This document shows positions 8,335 through 16,174 of a stretch of 20,656 nucleotides of DNA, in pieces (the first letter of the stretch is position 1; each line of letters opens with the position of its first letter). Under the pieces are notes generated by a model, which did not search any database, was not told where the DNA came from, and saw nothing but the letters and a program-made list of their open reading frames with translations. Origin of the DNA: Candidatus Aciduliprofundum sp. (GTDB lineage Archaea; Thermoplasmatota; Thermoplasmata; Thermoplasmatales; Aciduliprofundaceae); contig WAKY01000127.1 of the NCBI GenBank assembly GCA_015523135.1, positions 1 to 20,656 of the forward strand, written 5' to 3'. The position numbers and the translations under genes are program-made.

Positions 8335-9006
8335 ATGCAATTCAAATTTATGGGATTTCAAGTGATTTACTTTCCCTATGTGTCCTCAACTCAAGAAATT
8401 GCAAAGAATATTTTAAAGGATAGAGTAGCTATTGTGGCTGATGTACAAGCCAATGGCAGGGGAAGATTAGGGAGAATTTGGTATTCTCCTCCGGGAGGAT
8501 TATGGTTAACTGTAATTTTAAAAGATAATTTAGAGCCACAAATTTTAAGCTTGGTAGGGGGCATAGTAATTGCAAAAGCTTTAGAAAAAAGAGGATACAA
8601 AGTATGCCTAAAATGGCCCAATGATGTAATTTACAAGGGCAAAAAGCTTGCAGGCGTAATTGGAGAGCACTACAAAGGATATACTCTTCTTGGAATGGGC
8701 ATAAATCTTCAAAATGATATTCCTGAGGAGATAGAAAATATTGCAATAAATATACCACAACTCTCAAGAGATGAGATACTTCCTTTGCTCTTGGATATAC
8801 TTGAAGAAGAAATTAAAAAGGGGAAAGAGGAAATAATAGAAGATTGGAAAGATTATAATTGCACATTGGGCAAAAAGGTTAAAATTGTTGATGATGAGAG
8901 CTTCATAGGATTGGCTAAAGATTTAACTCTCGAAGGATTTCTACTTGTGGAAAAAGATGGAGAAATAAAAAAAGTAGTTGCAGGAGATGTAATTATTTCG
9001 CAATAA
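8335..9006 (+). CDS. birA: biotin--[acetyl-CoA-carboxylase] ligase, catalytic-only type
   Basis: Activates biotin with ATP and attaches it to a lysine of biotin-dependent carboxylases or decarboxylases. The 223-aa protein begins directly with the ligase fold (VIYFPYVSSTQEIA) and has no N-terminal winged-helix domain, so it should not act as a repressor of biotin genes as E. coli BirA does. Visible motifs are the biotinyl-AMP loop GRGRLGR (41-47), SPPGGLW (51-57), KWPND (93-97) and KLAGVIGE (from about 104) with the catalytic lysine. The C-terminal SH3-like part includes GKKVKIVD. The ATG at 8335 is the first in frame after the structured region; Met6 at 8350 is an alternative. Unlike most genes here it has no TATA box at the leaderless distance, so a leader is likely. 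The next gene starts 30 bp downstream from its own promoter. Confidence 0.94.
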   Translation: MQFKFMGFQVIYFPYVSSTQEIAKNILKDRVAIVADVQANGRGRLGRIWYSPPGGLWLTVILKDNLEPQILSLVGGIVIAKALEKRGYKVCLKWPNDVIYKGKKLAGVIGEHYKGYTLLGMGINLQNDIPEEIENIAINIPQLSRDEILPLLLDILEEEIKKGKEEIIEDWKDYNCTLGKKVKIVDDESFIGLAKDLTLEGFLLVEKDGEIKKVVAGDVIISQ

Positions 9007-9008
9007 AG

Positions 9009-9016
9009 TTTATAAT
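9009..9016 (+). promoter_or_regulatory. TATA box deciding the GTG start of the PAPS-reductase-like gene
   Basis: TTTATAAT is centred about 24.5 nt before the GTG at 9037, consistent with a leaderless transcript. It begins just after the birA stop codon, so the downstream gene has its own promoter. Confidence 0.55.
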
Positions 9017-9036
9017 GCAAATGATTATGCTTACCT

Positions 9037-10302
9037 GTGGAAATTGGCTACTGTTTCAATTGCAATGTACCTTTGCGTGGAGGTAGATATAGCATATGCG
9101 GAAGAAGAGGAGGAAGTTTAAAATTTCACGAGCTTGGAGATATAAGGCCTGCTTCTCCTTACGAGAAGAGAATTTTAGCGAGAGTTATACCCTACAAAGA
9201 GGTTAGAGAATACATCAATAAAAGATTGATTTTGCTCTCAAAGCAACCAGGGTTGGATTATCGTAAAGATGTTTTCGTGGATGGTTTTAAAATTGGAATT
9301 ATGGAATATATAAAGGATAAAAAGTGGAGATGGAAATTCACACCAACTGGAAAGGGAGCAGCACTTTTTCATATGCTTAACAGCGAGGAAGATTTCAAGA
9401 TTGAGAGCAAGGGGCATTTAAAGGGAAAGAGGATAAATAGAGAGATTCAGGGAGATTGGGCAATTTTCTCATCGGGCAATTGCATAGGAGTTGCAGTTAA
9501 AACAGAAAAAGGTACGAAAATAAAAGATATTTACTGTGGGAAAATTAGAACTGCAAGAAGGAGCAGTATGAAAGATGCAATATCTGCAAATTTAGGATAT
9601 TTGAGAAAGATTGAAAATGAAGCAATAGAGAGAATAAAAAGTGCAAAGGCAGATTATGTAGCTTTCTCAGGTGGAAAAGATAGCGAGACAGCTTTATACC
9701 TTGCATACAAAGCAGGAGTGAAGAAGGCAATCTATGCAAATACAGGATTAGAGTTTCCAGAAACAGAAAGGTTTGCATACAATTTCGCAGATTATTTAGG
9801 CATTGAGCTAATTGAAATTCGGCCCAAAGAGGATTTCTGGGATATGGTTGAAAAATTAGGAATACCAACAAAGGATAGAAGATGGTGCACAAAATACTTA
9901 AAATTAGAAGGGTTGAAAAAATTTAAAGGCACAATAGTTGATGGCTCTAGGAAATACGAATCTTTAGGAAGGATGCTAAGATCTCGAGAATCAAAGCTTG
10001 GAAATTTAAGGGTTATATATCCAATTTTAAATTGGCTTGCCCTTGATGTATGGCTATTTTTAGAATGGAAAAATTTGCCACATAATCCCCTATACGATAT
10101 GGGTTACGAACGCATAGGCTGCTTTATGTGCCCATCCATGCTAAATTCAGAATTTCATAATTTGAAGAGGACACATCTAGAACTATTTGAAAAATGGTAC
10201 AGATTTTTAAGGGCAAAAGGATATTCTCACAGGGAGATTATGGATGGCACTTGGCGCTGGAATGCATTACCTAAAAAAATGAAGGAGATAAGCAAATCTT
10301 AA
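9037..10302 (+). CDS. PAPS-reductase-family PP-loop protein with N-terminal zinc ribbon and PUA-like domain
   Basis: Member of the phosphoadenosine-phosphosulfate reductase/ATP pyrophosphatase superfamily (COG0175-like). The order of parts is a partial zinc ribbon (C6, C9, C21; no obvious fourth Cys), a middle region of about residues 75-130 resembling a PUA-type RNA-binding fold (DGFKIGIMEYI, FTPTGKGAALF), a helical linker, and the PP-loop SGGKDS at 211-216. C284 in RRWCTKYLK and the pair C362/C365 in GCFMCP are spaced like Fe-S cysteines of relatives. The start is GTG: an in-frame TGA at 9022-9024 blocks anything further upstream, and a TATA box lies about 25 nt upstream. The extra zinc and RNA-binding-like domains suggest nucleic-acid thiolation or another sulfur or adenylation reaction on RNA more than sulfate assimilation; that is inference. 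The exact substrate is unknown. The next gene follows after 24 bp with its own TATA box. Confidence 0.85.
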   Translation: MEIGYCFNCNVPLRGGRYSICGRRGGSLKFHELGDIRPASPYEKRILARVIPYKEVREYINKRLILLSKQPGLDYRKDVFVDGFKIGIMEYIKDKKWRWKFTPTGKGAALFHMLNSEEDFKIESKGHLKGKRINREIQGDWAIFSSGNCIGVAVKTEKGTKIKDIYCGKIRTARRSSMKDAISANLGYLRKIENEAIERIKSAKADYVAFSGGKDSETALYLAYKAGVKKAIYANTGLEFPETERFAYNFADYLGIELIEIRPKEDFWDMVEKLGIPTKDRRWCTKYLKLEGLKKFKGTIVDGSRKYESLGRMLRSRESKLGNLRVIYPILNWLALDVWLFLEWKNLPHNPLYDMGYERIGCFMCPSMLNSEFHNLKRTHLELFEKWYRFLRAKGYSHREIMDGTWRWNALPKKMKEISKS

Positions 10303-10307
10303 TATAA
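10299..10307 (+). promoter_or_regulatory. TATA box of the aIF5B gene
   Basis: TTAATATAA is centred 24 nt before the ATG at 10327 and overlaps the stop codon of the upstream gene, implying a separate leaderless transcript. Confidence 0.5.
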
Positions 10308-10326
10308 TCTTGCCATACGGAAAAAT

Positions 10327-12063
10327 ATGATAAGGCAACCCATCGTCAGTGTTCTCGGCCATGTTGATCATGGAAAGACAACGCTCTTGGATAAGATACG
10401 CGGCACATCAGTTGCAAGGAGAGAGGCAGGAGCAATTACTCAACATATCGGAGCAACAGAGGTACCAATTGAGGCGATTTACAAGATTTGCGGGAAGTTA
10501 ATAAATAAAAAATTCAAACTTCCCGGCTTGCTCTTCATAGATACCCCGGGGCATGAGGCATTTACAACTCTAAGGGCTAGGGGCGGAGCACTGGCAGATT
10601 TGGCTGTATTGGTTATAGACATAAATGAAGGCATTATGCCACAAACTGTAGAATCAATAAATATTCTAAAAAGATATAAAACTCCATTTGTGATTGCAGC
10701 AAATAAGATTGATTTAATTTACGGCTGGAAAAACTGCAAAGACGAGCCATTCATATTTGCAATTCAAAAGCAAAAAGAAGAGGTGCAGCAAGCTGTTGAT
10801 GAGAAAATCTATCAAATTGTGGAAAAATTATACGAGCTCGGATTCTCCTCTGATAGGTATGATAGAATCGCAGATTTCACTCAAAACCTCGCAATTATTC
10901 CAATGAGCGCAAAATTGGGCATAGGAATTGCAGATTTGCTGTTAGTACTTGTGGGTCTAGCCCAAAGGTTCTTAGAGGAAAATTTAAAAACTGAAGAAGG
11001 CCCAGGAGAGGGCACAGTTTTAGAAGTTAAGGAAGAAAGGGGCTTGGGAAAAACAATAGATGTTATCTTATATTCTGGCACAATGCGCAAGGGCGATACA
11101 ATCGTAGTTGGCAGCCATGACGAGCCAATTATAACCAAGATAAAGGCAATATTGAAGCCAAAGCCCCTTGATGAGATGAGAGATCCAAGAGATAGGTTCT
11201 TAAGCGTTGATGAAGTGCACGCTGCGGCAGGAATAAAAATAGCAGCACCAAACTTGGAAAACGCCCTTGCTGGCTCACCTGTAATAGTGGCAAATGATAA
11301 TATTGAAGAGGCAGTGAATAGAGTGAGAAGAGAGACGGGGATAAATATAGAAACGCAGGAAGAGGGTGTGATAATAAAAGCGGATGCTCTTGGCTCTCTG
11401 GAAGCATTAGCTTATGAGCTGAAGCAAGAGGGAATACCAATAAAGATGGCAGATATAGGAGATATAAGCAAGAGAGATATTGTAAATGGCCAAACAATAG
11501 GAAATCCTCTTTACCGCGTTATATTAGGATTCAATGTGAAAATTCTTCCGGATGCAGAAAAAGAGGCAAGCAAGGTAAAAATATTCACAAACAATGTGGT
11601 TTACAAGATTATTGAGGACTACAAAGAATGGGCAGAGGAGAAAAAGAGAGAATTGGAAGCAGAGAAGAGGATGGAAATAACTTTCCCCGGCAAGTTCAAA
11701 ATTCTGCCCGAATACATATTTCGCTTAAGCAAGCCTGCTATTGTAGGAGTAAGGGTATTAGGTGGAAGGATAAGGGTTGGACAAAGGATATTGCGAGAAG
11801 ATGGTAGGGTTGTAGGGAGAATAAAGAGTATAAGGAGCGGAGAGAATAATGTGGTAGAGGCAATAATGGGCGAAGAAGTTGCAATTGCCATAGATGGTGT
11901 CACTGTGGGTAGGCAGGTAAAAGCAGATGAGACATACTATGTGGATATACCTGAGGAGCATGCCAAGATGCTATTCAGGATGAATTTAAGCTATGAGGAT
12001 AAAGAGGTATTAGATGAGATTGCAAGAATAAAGAGAAAGGAGAAGCCCTTTTGGGGATTGTAA
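10327..12063 (+). CDS. infB: translation initiation factor aIF5B (IF-2 family GTPase)
   Basis: Ribosome-dependent GTPase that promotes subunit joining and initiator tRNA positioning. At 578 aa it has the usual archaeal length and lacks the long N-terminal extension of bacterial and eukaryotic homologues. GTPase motifs are complete: G1 GHVDHGKT (11-18), G3 DTPGHE (about 73-78), G4 NKID (126-129) and G5 SAK (about 194-196). The beta-barrel domain II, the alpha/beta domain III (VIIKADALGSLEAL) and the C-terminal barrel (FPGKFKILPEYIFR and onward) follow in order. A TATA box 24 nt upstream supports this ATG and a leaderless message. The stop codon is one base before the ATG of the AlaX-like gene, so the two are probably one operon linking initiation with tRNA quality control. 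Confidence 0.97.
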   Translation: MIRQPIVSVLGHVDHGKTTLLDKIRGTSVARREAGAITQHIGATEVPIEAIYKICGKLINKKFKLPGLLFIDTPGHEAFTTLRARGGALADLAVLVIDINEGIMPQTVESINILKRYKTPFVIAANKIDLIYGWKNCKDEPFIFAIQKQKEEVQQAVDEKIYQIVEKLYELGFSSDRYDRIADFTQNLAIIPMSAKLGIGIADLLLVLVGLAQRFLEENLKTEEGPGEGTVLEVKEERGLGKTIDVILYSGTMRKGDTIVVGSHDEPIITKIKAILKPKPLDEMRDPRDRFLSVDEVHAAAGIKIAAPNLENALAGSPVIVANDNIEEAVNRVRRETGINIETQEEGVIIKADALGSLEALAYELKQEGIPIKMADIGDISKRDIVNGQTIGNPLYRVILGFNVKILPDAEKEASKVKIFTNNVVYKIIEDYKEWAEEKKRELEAEKRMEITFPGKFKILPEYIFRLSKPAIVGVRVLGGRIRVGQRILREDGRVVGRIKSIRSGENNVVEAIMGEEVAIAIDGVTVGRQVKADETYYVDIPEEHAKMLFRMNLSYEDKEVLDEIARIKRKEKPFWGL

Positions 12064-12064
12064 T

Positions 12065-12512
12065 ATGGATGAAATAAGAAGTCATACTGCATGGCCACAT
12101 CCTCAAAGGTGCAGTTGCAAAAGTTCTAGGAGCAAAATGGACTGCTAGTGTTTATGTGAATGGCACCCATGGAAGATTGAGCGTGAAATATGATAAGAAA
12201 CCATCTCAAGAGGAAATGAAAATAATAGAAGAGCTCGCAAACGAGAAAATAAGGGAGAATATTCCCATAAAAATTTTAACATTGCCAAGAGATGAGACCG
12301 AAAATGTATTTGGCAATGAGATGTACGATTTATTTCCAATTCCAGATAATGTAGAAACTTTAAAAATTGTAGTTATAGAAGGGTGGAATGTAAATGCCTG
12401 CAACAAGGAGCATACTAATACAACAGGAGAAGTGAGAAAAATAAAGATAAGAAAATGGAGATTTAGAAAAGCAAAAGAGTTGCTAGAAATAAGCTTTGAT
12501 GTAGAACAGTGA
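12065..12512 (+). CDS. AlaX-type alanyl-tRNA editing protein, broken by a one-base frameshift
   Basis: Stand-alone relative of the alanyl-tRNA synthetase editing domain, which deacylates mischarged tRNA-Ala. A continuous reading requires joining two frames. From ATG 12065 the frame gives MDEIRSHTAW, then runs out of register and stops at 12146-12148. Dropping one C of the CC at 12095-12096 gives HTAWHILKGAVAKVLG and stays open to TGA 12510-12512. The intact reading has both metal-binding motifs, HxxxH (at the junction) and CxxxH (NACNKEH). Without the correction the longest frame starts at GTG 12156 (118 aa) and lacks HxxxH, so it should be inactive. The gene starts one base after the aIF5B stop, with GGGGA about 9 nt upstream as a possible ribosome site. 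Explanations are sequencing error, recent mutation or, less likely, programmed frameshifting. The family assignment rests on the motifs and overall pattern. Confidence 0.8.
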
Positions 12513-12519
12513 AATCATT

Positions 12520-12540
12520 AAATATATGAAACATATATTT
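12520..12540 (+). promoter_or_regulatory. perfect 9-bp inverted repeat over the purine permease promoter
   Basis: AAATATATG (12520-12528) and CATATATTT (12532-12540) are exact reverse complements around an AAA spacer. The left arm coincides with the probable TATA box TTAAATATATG (12518-12528), and the right arm lies between it and the expected start near 12549. It could be an operator or a weak hairpin after the upstream gene. In AT-rich DNA chance cannot be excluded. Confidence 0.4.
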
Positions 12541-12545
12541 TCCAT

Positions 12546-12550
12546 GGTGG
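12546..12550 (+). promoter_or_regulatory. possible ribosome binding site of the permease gene
   Basis: GGTGG ends 4 nt before the ATG at 12555 and can pair with the CACC of the archaeal 16S rRNA 3' end. The expected leader is only a few nucleotides long, so its use depends on the true start of transcription. Confidence 0.35.
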
Positions 12551-12554
12551 ATGC

Positions 12555-13946
12555 ATGACATGGTCTGAAAAACTAGACTCGTTTTTTAAGATTAGTGAAA
12601 GTGGCTCCACAGTAAGAACTGAGGTTATCGCAGGATTTACAACATTTATGACAATGGCATACATAATATTCGTCAATCCTGCAATTCTGAGCCAAACAGG
12701 TATGCCCTTTGCACCCCTTGTAACAACAACCGTTATAGCAACTGCAGTGACAACCGCAATAATGGGCCTATATGCAAAGAAGCCTTATGCATTAGCTCCC
12801 GGAATGGGTTTGAACGCCTATTTTACATACAGTGTTGTTATGGCAATGCATTACACATGGGAAATTGCACTTGCCGCAGTATTCATAGAAGGTTTGATTT
12901 TCATAGCATTATCAATCACAAAGGTCAGAACAATGGTCGCAAATGCATTTCCAGTAACACTCAAATATTCAATAGGGGCAGGCATAGGCCTATTTCTTAC
13001 ATTTATAGGACTAAACAACGCTGAAATAATTAGATACACTGCAGAAAAATTACTTCCGAATGGGCAAGCTGTTGGTGTAGTTGTATCTATGAACTACATA
13101 AATCTCCCATCTGTTGCCATAGCTCTGTTCGGCATATTCATAACAATCATATTCTTGGTTAACAGGATAAAGGGAGCACTTCTATGGGGAATACTAGGAG
13201 CTACAACTGCGGCAGTTCTATGGGCAATATACAGCCCTTGGGCAGCAGGACAACTTTATCCCGCCGGTTTCTCACTACCTTCTTCGCCTGTATCTCTACC
13301 AGCATCAATTGCTCCTATTGCTCTAAAATTGGATTTCCAAGGCTTAATCAACGTGGGTGCTCTAGGAGTTATTTTTGCCTTCCTTATGGTCGATTTCTTT
13401 GATACTTTGGGCACTGTAACAGGGCTATCGGCAAAGGTTGGAGACCTTGACGAAAATGGAAACATACCTGAAAAACCACTAACTAGAATGCTATTGACAG
13501 ATGCAATAGGTACAACATTTGGTGCTCTAATAGGTACATCCACAGTTACAACCTACATAGAAAGTGCCTCTGGTGTAGAAGAAGGTGGTCGTACTGGATT
13601 AGTTAGCATCGTAGTAGCTCTTCTCTTCACTATTGGACTTTTCATAACGCCCATTGTAGCTCTTGTACCCGCAGCCGCCACAGCTCCAGCTTTAATTCTC
13701 GTTGGTCTGTTTATGCTATCAAATATGAAAAGAGTAAATTTCGATGATTATACAGAATATATCCCTGCTTTCATAACTCTCGTAGTTATGCCTTTTACTT
13801 ACAGCATATCCAATGGAATAGGTGCAGGAATAATTGCATATGTGATAACAAAGATGGCAACTAGGAGATTCAAAGAAATAACACCTTTGATGTACATACT
13901 TGCAATAATATTCGCAATATACTTCGTCTGGCTCTACTGGTTATAA
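12555..13946 (+). CDS. AzgA/PbuG-type purine (guanine/hypoxanthine/adenine) permease
   Basis: Integral membrane transporter of the nucleobase-cation symporter family, AzgA branch, expected to import a purine base with protons. The 463 residues match the family in length and contain a dozen or more hydrophobic segments. Characteristic stretches are TEVIAGFTTFMTMAYIIFVN near the N-terminus, ALAPGMGLNAYFTY, DFFDTLGTVTGLSAKVG near residue 280 and GTSTVTTYIESASGVEEGGR near 325. The family match is strong, but the preferred base cannot be read from sequence. It has its own promoter with a palindrome over the TATA box. A T-rich run follows the stop codon, consistent with its being a single-gene unit. 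Confidence 0.93.
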   Translation: MTWSEKLDSFFKISESGSTVRTEVIAGFTTFMTMAYIIFVNPAILSQTGMPFAPLVTTTVIATAVTTAIMGLYAKKPYALAPGMGLNAYFTYSVVMAMHYTWEIALAAVFIEGLIFIALSITKVRTMVANAFPVTLKYSIGAGIGLFLTFIGLNNAEIIRYTAEKLLPNGQAVGVVVSMNYINLPSVAIALFGIFITIIFLVNRIKGALLWGILGATTAAVLWAIYSPWAAGQLYPAGFSLPSSPVSLPASIAPIALKLDFQGLINVGALGVIFAFLMVDFFDTLGTVTGLSAKVGDLDENGNIPEKPLTRMLLTDAIGTTFGALIGTSTVTTYIESASGVEEGGRTGLVSIVVALLFTIGLFITPIVALVPAAATAPALILVGLFMLSNMKRVNFDDYTEYIPAFITLVVMPFTYSISNGIGAGIIAYVITKMATRRFKEITPLMYILAIIFAIYFVWLYWL

Positions 13947-13970
13947 TTTTTCCAAATCTTTTTTATTTTT
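13947..13970 (+). terminator. T-rich terminator of the permease gene, overlapping the folP promoter
   Basis: Directly after the permease TAA the + strand has three T runs (13947-13951, 13959-13964 and 13966-13970), the usual archaeal intrinsic termination signal. The same stretch, TTTTTTATTTTTAAA, also supplies an AT-rich box A about 24 nt before the folP ATG at 13987, so the two functions may share bases. Confidence 0.45.
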
Positions 13971-13986
13971 AAACTTATTTTCCCCT

Positions 13987-15180
13987 ATGTTCAACACTCT
14001 TGTATTTCATAGTAGCTCCTATGACTTAGAGCATTTTATGAGAAAGATAGGCGTGAGCGAAGATGGCATTTCTATTATGGGAAAAAAAGGAAATTTCATA
14101 GTTTTAAGAATGGAAAATTTACCGCTCAAAGGCGCAATTCTTCTAAAGCAAGAAGCTTTAGCAGCTGGAATGGAATGCGCCTTGCCATGGTGCACCGCAG
14201 CATTAAAATGCGAAAGCACAGATGCAATATTGTTCGGCACTCTGCGGCAATTTGAAATATTGATAGAGAAGATGAAAAAGCAGCCATTCAAAGGCAAGGA
14301 TATAGCAAGTGAAATGGAAGAGGCAATTGAGAATTATTCAAAAAGGGAATTTGTGATAGAGGCAAGAGAGCATAAAATAAAAATCCCACCAGTAAAGATA
14401 ATGGGCATACTAAATGTCACACCTGATTCATTTTCCGATGGAGGAAAATATGTGAGCGTGGAGAAGGCGGTGGAGAGGGCAAGGGAGATGGTTAAAGAGG
14501 GAGCAGACATAATTGATATTGGTGGAGAATCATCTCGTCCATTTTCAGAGCCAGTGAGCGAGGAGGAGGAAATGAGGAGAGTTCTACCAGTAATAGAAGA
14601 ATTGCAAGATTTAAAAATTCCAATTTCAATAGACACTTATAAGCCAAGAGTAGCAGAGGAGGCATTAAAGAGGGGGGTGAGTATGGTAAATGACATTTAC
14701 GGATTGAGAAAAGAGGGTATGGCTGAAATAGTGAGGGATTATGACGCGGCCATAGTAATAATGCATATGAAGGGTGAGCCAAAGAATATGCAGCTAAATC
14801 CAAACTATGAGGATACAATAGGTGAGATAGCAAAATTCTTGAGAAAAAGGATAGAATTTGCCTTGAAAAAAGAAATAAAAGAGGAAAAGATAATTATAGA
14901 CCCGGGAATAGGATTTGGAAAGAGAGTTGAGGATAATTTGAGAATCTTGAAATATTTGGATTCTTTCAAATCACTGGGCTTTCCAATTTTGATTGGTGCA
15001 TCCAGAAAGAGTTACATAGGCAAATTACTTGATTTGCCTGTTGAAGAGAGATTAGAGAGCACGATTGCAAGCGATGTAATTGCCTCGCTCAAAGGAGCTT
15101 CAATAATTAGGGTGCATGATGTAAAAGAGAACTTGCGGGCAATAAGAATGATGGAAAAAATTATGGAGGTGAAAATATGA
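13987..15180 (+). CDS. folP: dihydropteroate synthase with N-terminal extension
   Basis: Condenses p-aminobenzoate with hydroxymethyl-dihydropterin diphosphate in folate, or in archaea a related C1-carrier pterin, synthesis. The catalytic barrel occupies about residues 135-397: MGILNVTPDSFSDGG (from 139), DIIDIGGESSRPF (second pterin-site motif, with SSRP in place of the usual STRP), ISIDTYKPRVAEEAL, NDIYGLR, MHMKGEP, DPGIGFGKRVEDN (from about 305), GASRKSYIG (from about 337) and the terminal RVHDV. The first 130 residues form a separate domain, rich in alternating helix and strand, that I do not recognise. Extensions of this kind occur in some archaeal and bacterial FolP proteins. The TGA overlaps the ATG of the next gene (ATGA), so translation of the two is probably coupled. 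The message may be leaderless. Confidence 0.93.
   Translation: MFNTLVFHSSSYDLEHFMRKIGVSEDGISIMGKKGNFIVLRMENLPLKGAILLKQEALAAGMECALPWCTAALKCESTDAILFGTLRQFEILIEKMKKQPFKGKDIASEMEEAIENYSKREFVIEAREHKIKIPPVKIMGILNVTPDSFSDGGKYVSVEKAVERAREMVKEGADIIDIGGESSRPFSEPVSEEEEMRRVLPVIEELQDLKIPISIDTYKPRVAEEALKRGVSMVNDIYGLRKEGMAEIVRDYDAAIVIMHMKGEPKNMQLNPNYEDTIGEIAKFLRKRIEFALKKEIKEEKIIIDPGIGFGKRVEDNLRILKYLDSFKSLGFPILIGASRKSYIGKLLDLPVEERLESTIASDVIASLKGASIIRVHDVKENLRAIRMMEKIMEVKI
15165..15172 (+). promoter_or_regulatory. strong Shine-Dalgarno sequence for the zinc-ribbon gene
   Basis: GGAGGTGA lies inside the end of folP, 4 nt before the ATG at 15177. It is fully complementary to the 16S rRNA 3' end and fixes that start. 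It contrasts with the leaderless first genes of other units here. Confidence 0.75.
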
Positions 15181-15659
15181 GATTGCCTTGGCAATGCCCA
15201 ACATGCTATGCGGAGCTTGGAGACAAGAGCTATGCAAAAATGCTCACTTGCCCGTATTGTGGCTCTCTTCTTATAGTGAATGCAAAGGATGAAAAATTCT
15301 ATAGGGTGCCCAAAGAGAGTGGTTGGTATTATTTTAGCAAGGTAAATTCTCCCGGCTACATAAGATTCGGAGATTACGAGGAGCATTACAAATATGATAA
15401 AAACAACAAAAAATGGTATCTATTGAAGAATGGAGAAGTATATGAGCTAAGCGGAGAATTAAAAAGTTTTGAGGGAGAGCTCATAGAAGAAGGTAAGGTG
15501 AATTATATATGGGGTGAGCTCCCATTTGTAGCCCCTCCTGGAAGCATGCTGAAGACGGCCATAGATGGAGATAAAATAATAAAAATATCCTCAAGAGCTA
15601 TTCTCCTCTTTCTCAAGAGCAATAAGGAAGTTTCTGACATTTTTCCTGAAATCCTCTAA
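15177..15659 (+). CDS. zinc-ribbon protein of unknown function
   Basis: A 160-aa soluble protein. The N-terminus carries two CxxC pairs (C7/C10 in CPTC and C25/C28 in CPYC) that would bind one zinc ion. The rest is beta-rich with many aromatic residues (SGWYYFSKV, WYLLKNGEVYELSGEL), loosely resembling DUF4178-type beta domains; I would not press that match. No catalytic motif, signal peptide or membrane segment is visible. It is the second gene of the folP unit, joined by the ATGA overlap and preceded by a strong ribosome site, so it is made together with FolP, but nothing in the sequence ties it to pterin chemistry. Its last 69 bp overlap the convergent UPF0200 gene. Confidence 0.8.
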   Translation: MRLPWQCPTCYAELGDKSYAKMLTCPYCGSLLIVNAKDEKFYRVPKESGWYYFSKVNSPGYIRFGDYEEHYKYDKNNKKWYLLKNGEVYELSGELKSFEGELIEEGKVNYIWGELPFVAPPGSMLKTAIDGDKIIKISSRAILLFLKSNKEVSDIFPEIL

Positions 15660-16145
15660 TGTGGATATATTAAGAAGCATATAATCCGCCAAGGCAAACA
15701 CATTGCCGAGACCCCATTTAAGCTCTCTCATCTCTCTTGCAACAAATTCGTCCCAGCTATGAACATCGTCCTCCCTGCCCCTATTCAATATCCTTTCAAA
15801 TCTAACTTTTCTGGGTGCAAATATGCCAACAAGTTTAGCATTTTCCCCTAAAGCATTCTTGAACACTTCAACTTCTTCTAAGCATCTAACCCCATCTATT
15901 AAAGTTCTTTCTTTACTCTTTACCCTCTCCAATGTCCTTTTTGCCCATATATCTATTCCATACCTCTCTCTCTCCTGGGATGCAATTTTCCCAACTATTT
16001 CGTCTTTGAGCTCTAAACCTAAAGAAAGAACATAATCGCGAACAACATCACCCATCCTAACTATTTCATAGCCCTCCTCTTTTGCAACCTTAACAAACTC
16101 TTCTTTTCCCGCACCGGGCATACCTACAAGGAGAATAACAGGCAT
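15591..16145 (-). CDS. UPF0200 family nucleotide kinase-like protein (dephospho-CoA kinase related)
   Basis: P-loop NTPase of the archaeal UPF0200 family, related to dephospho-CoA and adenylate kinases; substrate not established. The 184 residues match the family along their length: GMPGAGKE (8-15), VRMGDVVRDYVLSLGLELKDE (near 29), RERYGIDIWAKRTLE, TLIDGVRCLEEVEVFK, RFERILNRGREDD and WGLGNVFALADYMLLN. The Walker A lysine (K14) is followed by Glu instead of the usual Ser or Thr, which may alter Mg-nucleotide binding. The ATG is supported by a TATA box (16165-16174) centred about 24.5 nt upstream. The gene is alone on its strand here: divergent from the small membrane protein and convergent, with a 69-bp overlap, with the zinc-ribbon gene. 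Confidence 0.88.
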   Translation of the reverse strand: MPVILLVGMPGAGKEEFVKVAKEEGYEIVRMGDVVRDYVLSLGLELKDEIVGKIASQERERYGIDIWAKRTLERVKSKERTLIDGVRCLEEVEVFKNALGENAKLVGIFAPRKVRFERILNRGREDDVHSWDEFVAREMRELKWGLGNVFALADYMLLNISTLEDFRKNVRNFLIALEKEENSS

Positions 16146-16164
16146 GATGGTGAATGATGGTACG

Positions 16165-16174
16165 ATTATTTATG
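16165..16174 (-). promoter_or_regulatory. TATA box of the UPF0200 gene
   Basis: CATAAATAAT on the minus strand is centred about 24.5 nt before the ATG at 16145, consistent with leaderless transcription. Confidence 0.55.

Noticed and set aside
9021..9036. ATG codons just upstream of the PAPS-reductase-like gene as its start
   Set aside because: Both are in another frame that stops soon after; an in-frame TGA at 9022-9024 leaves GTG 9037 as the first possible start.
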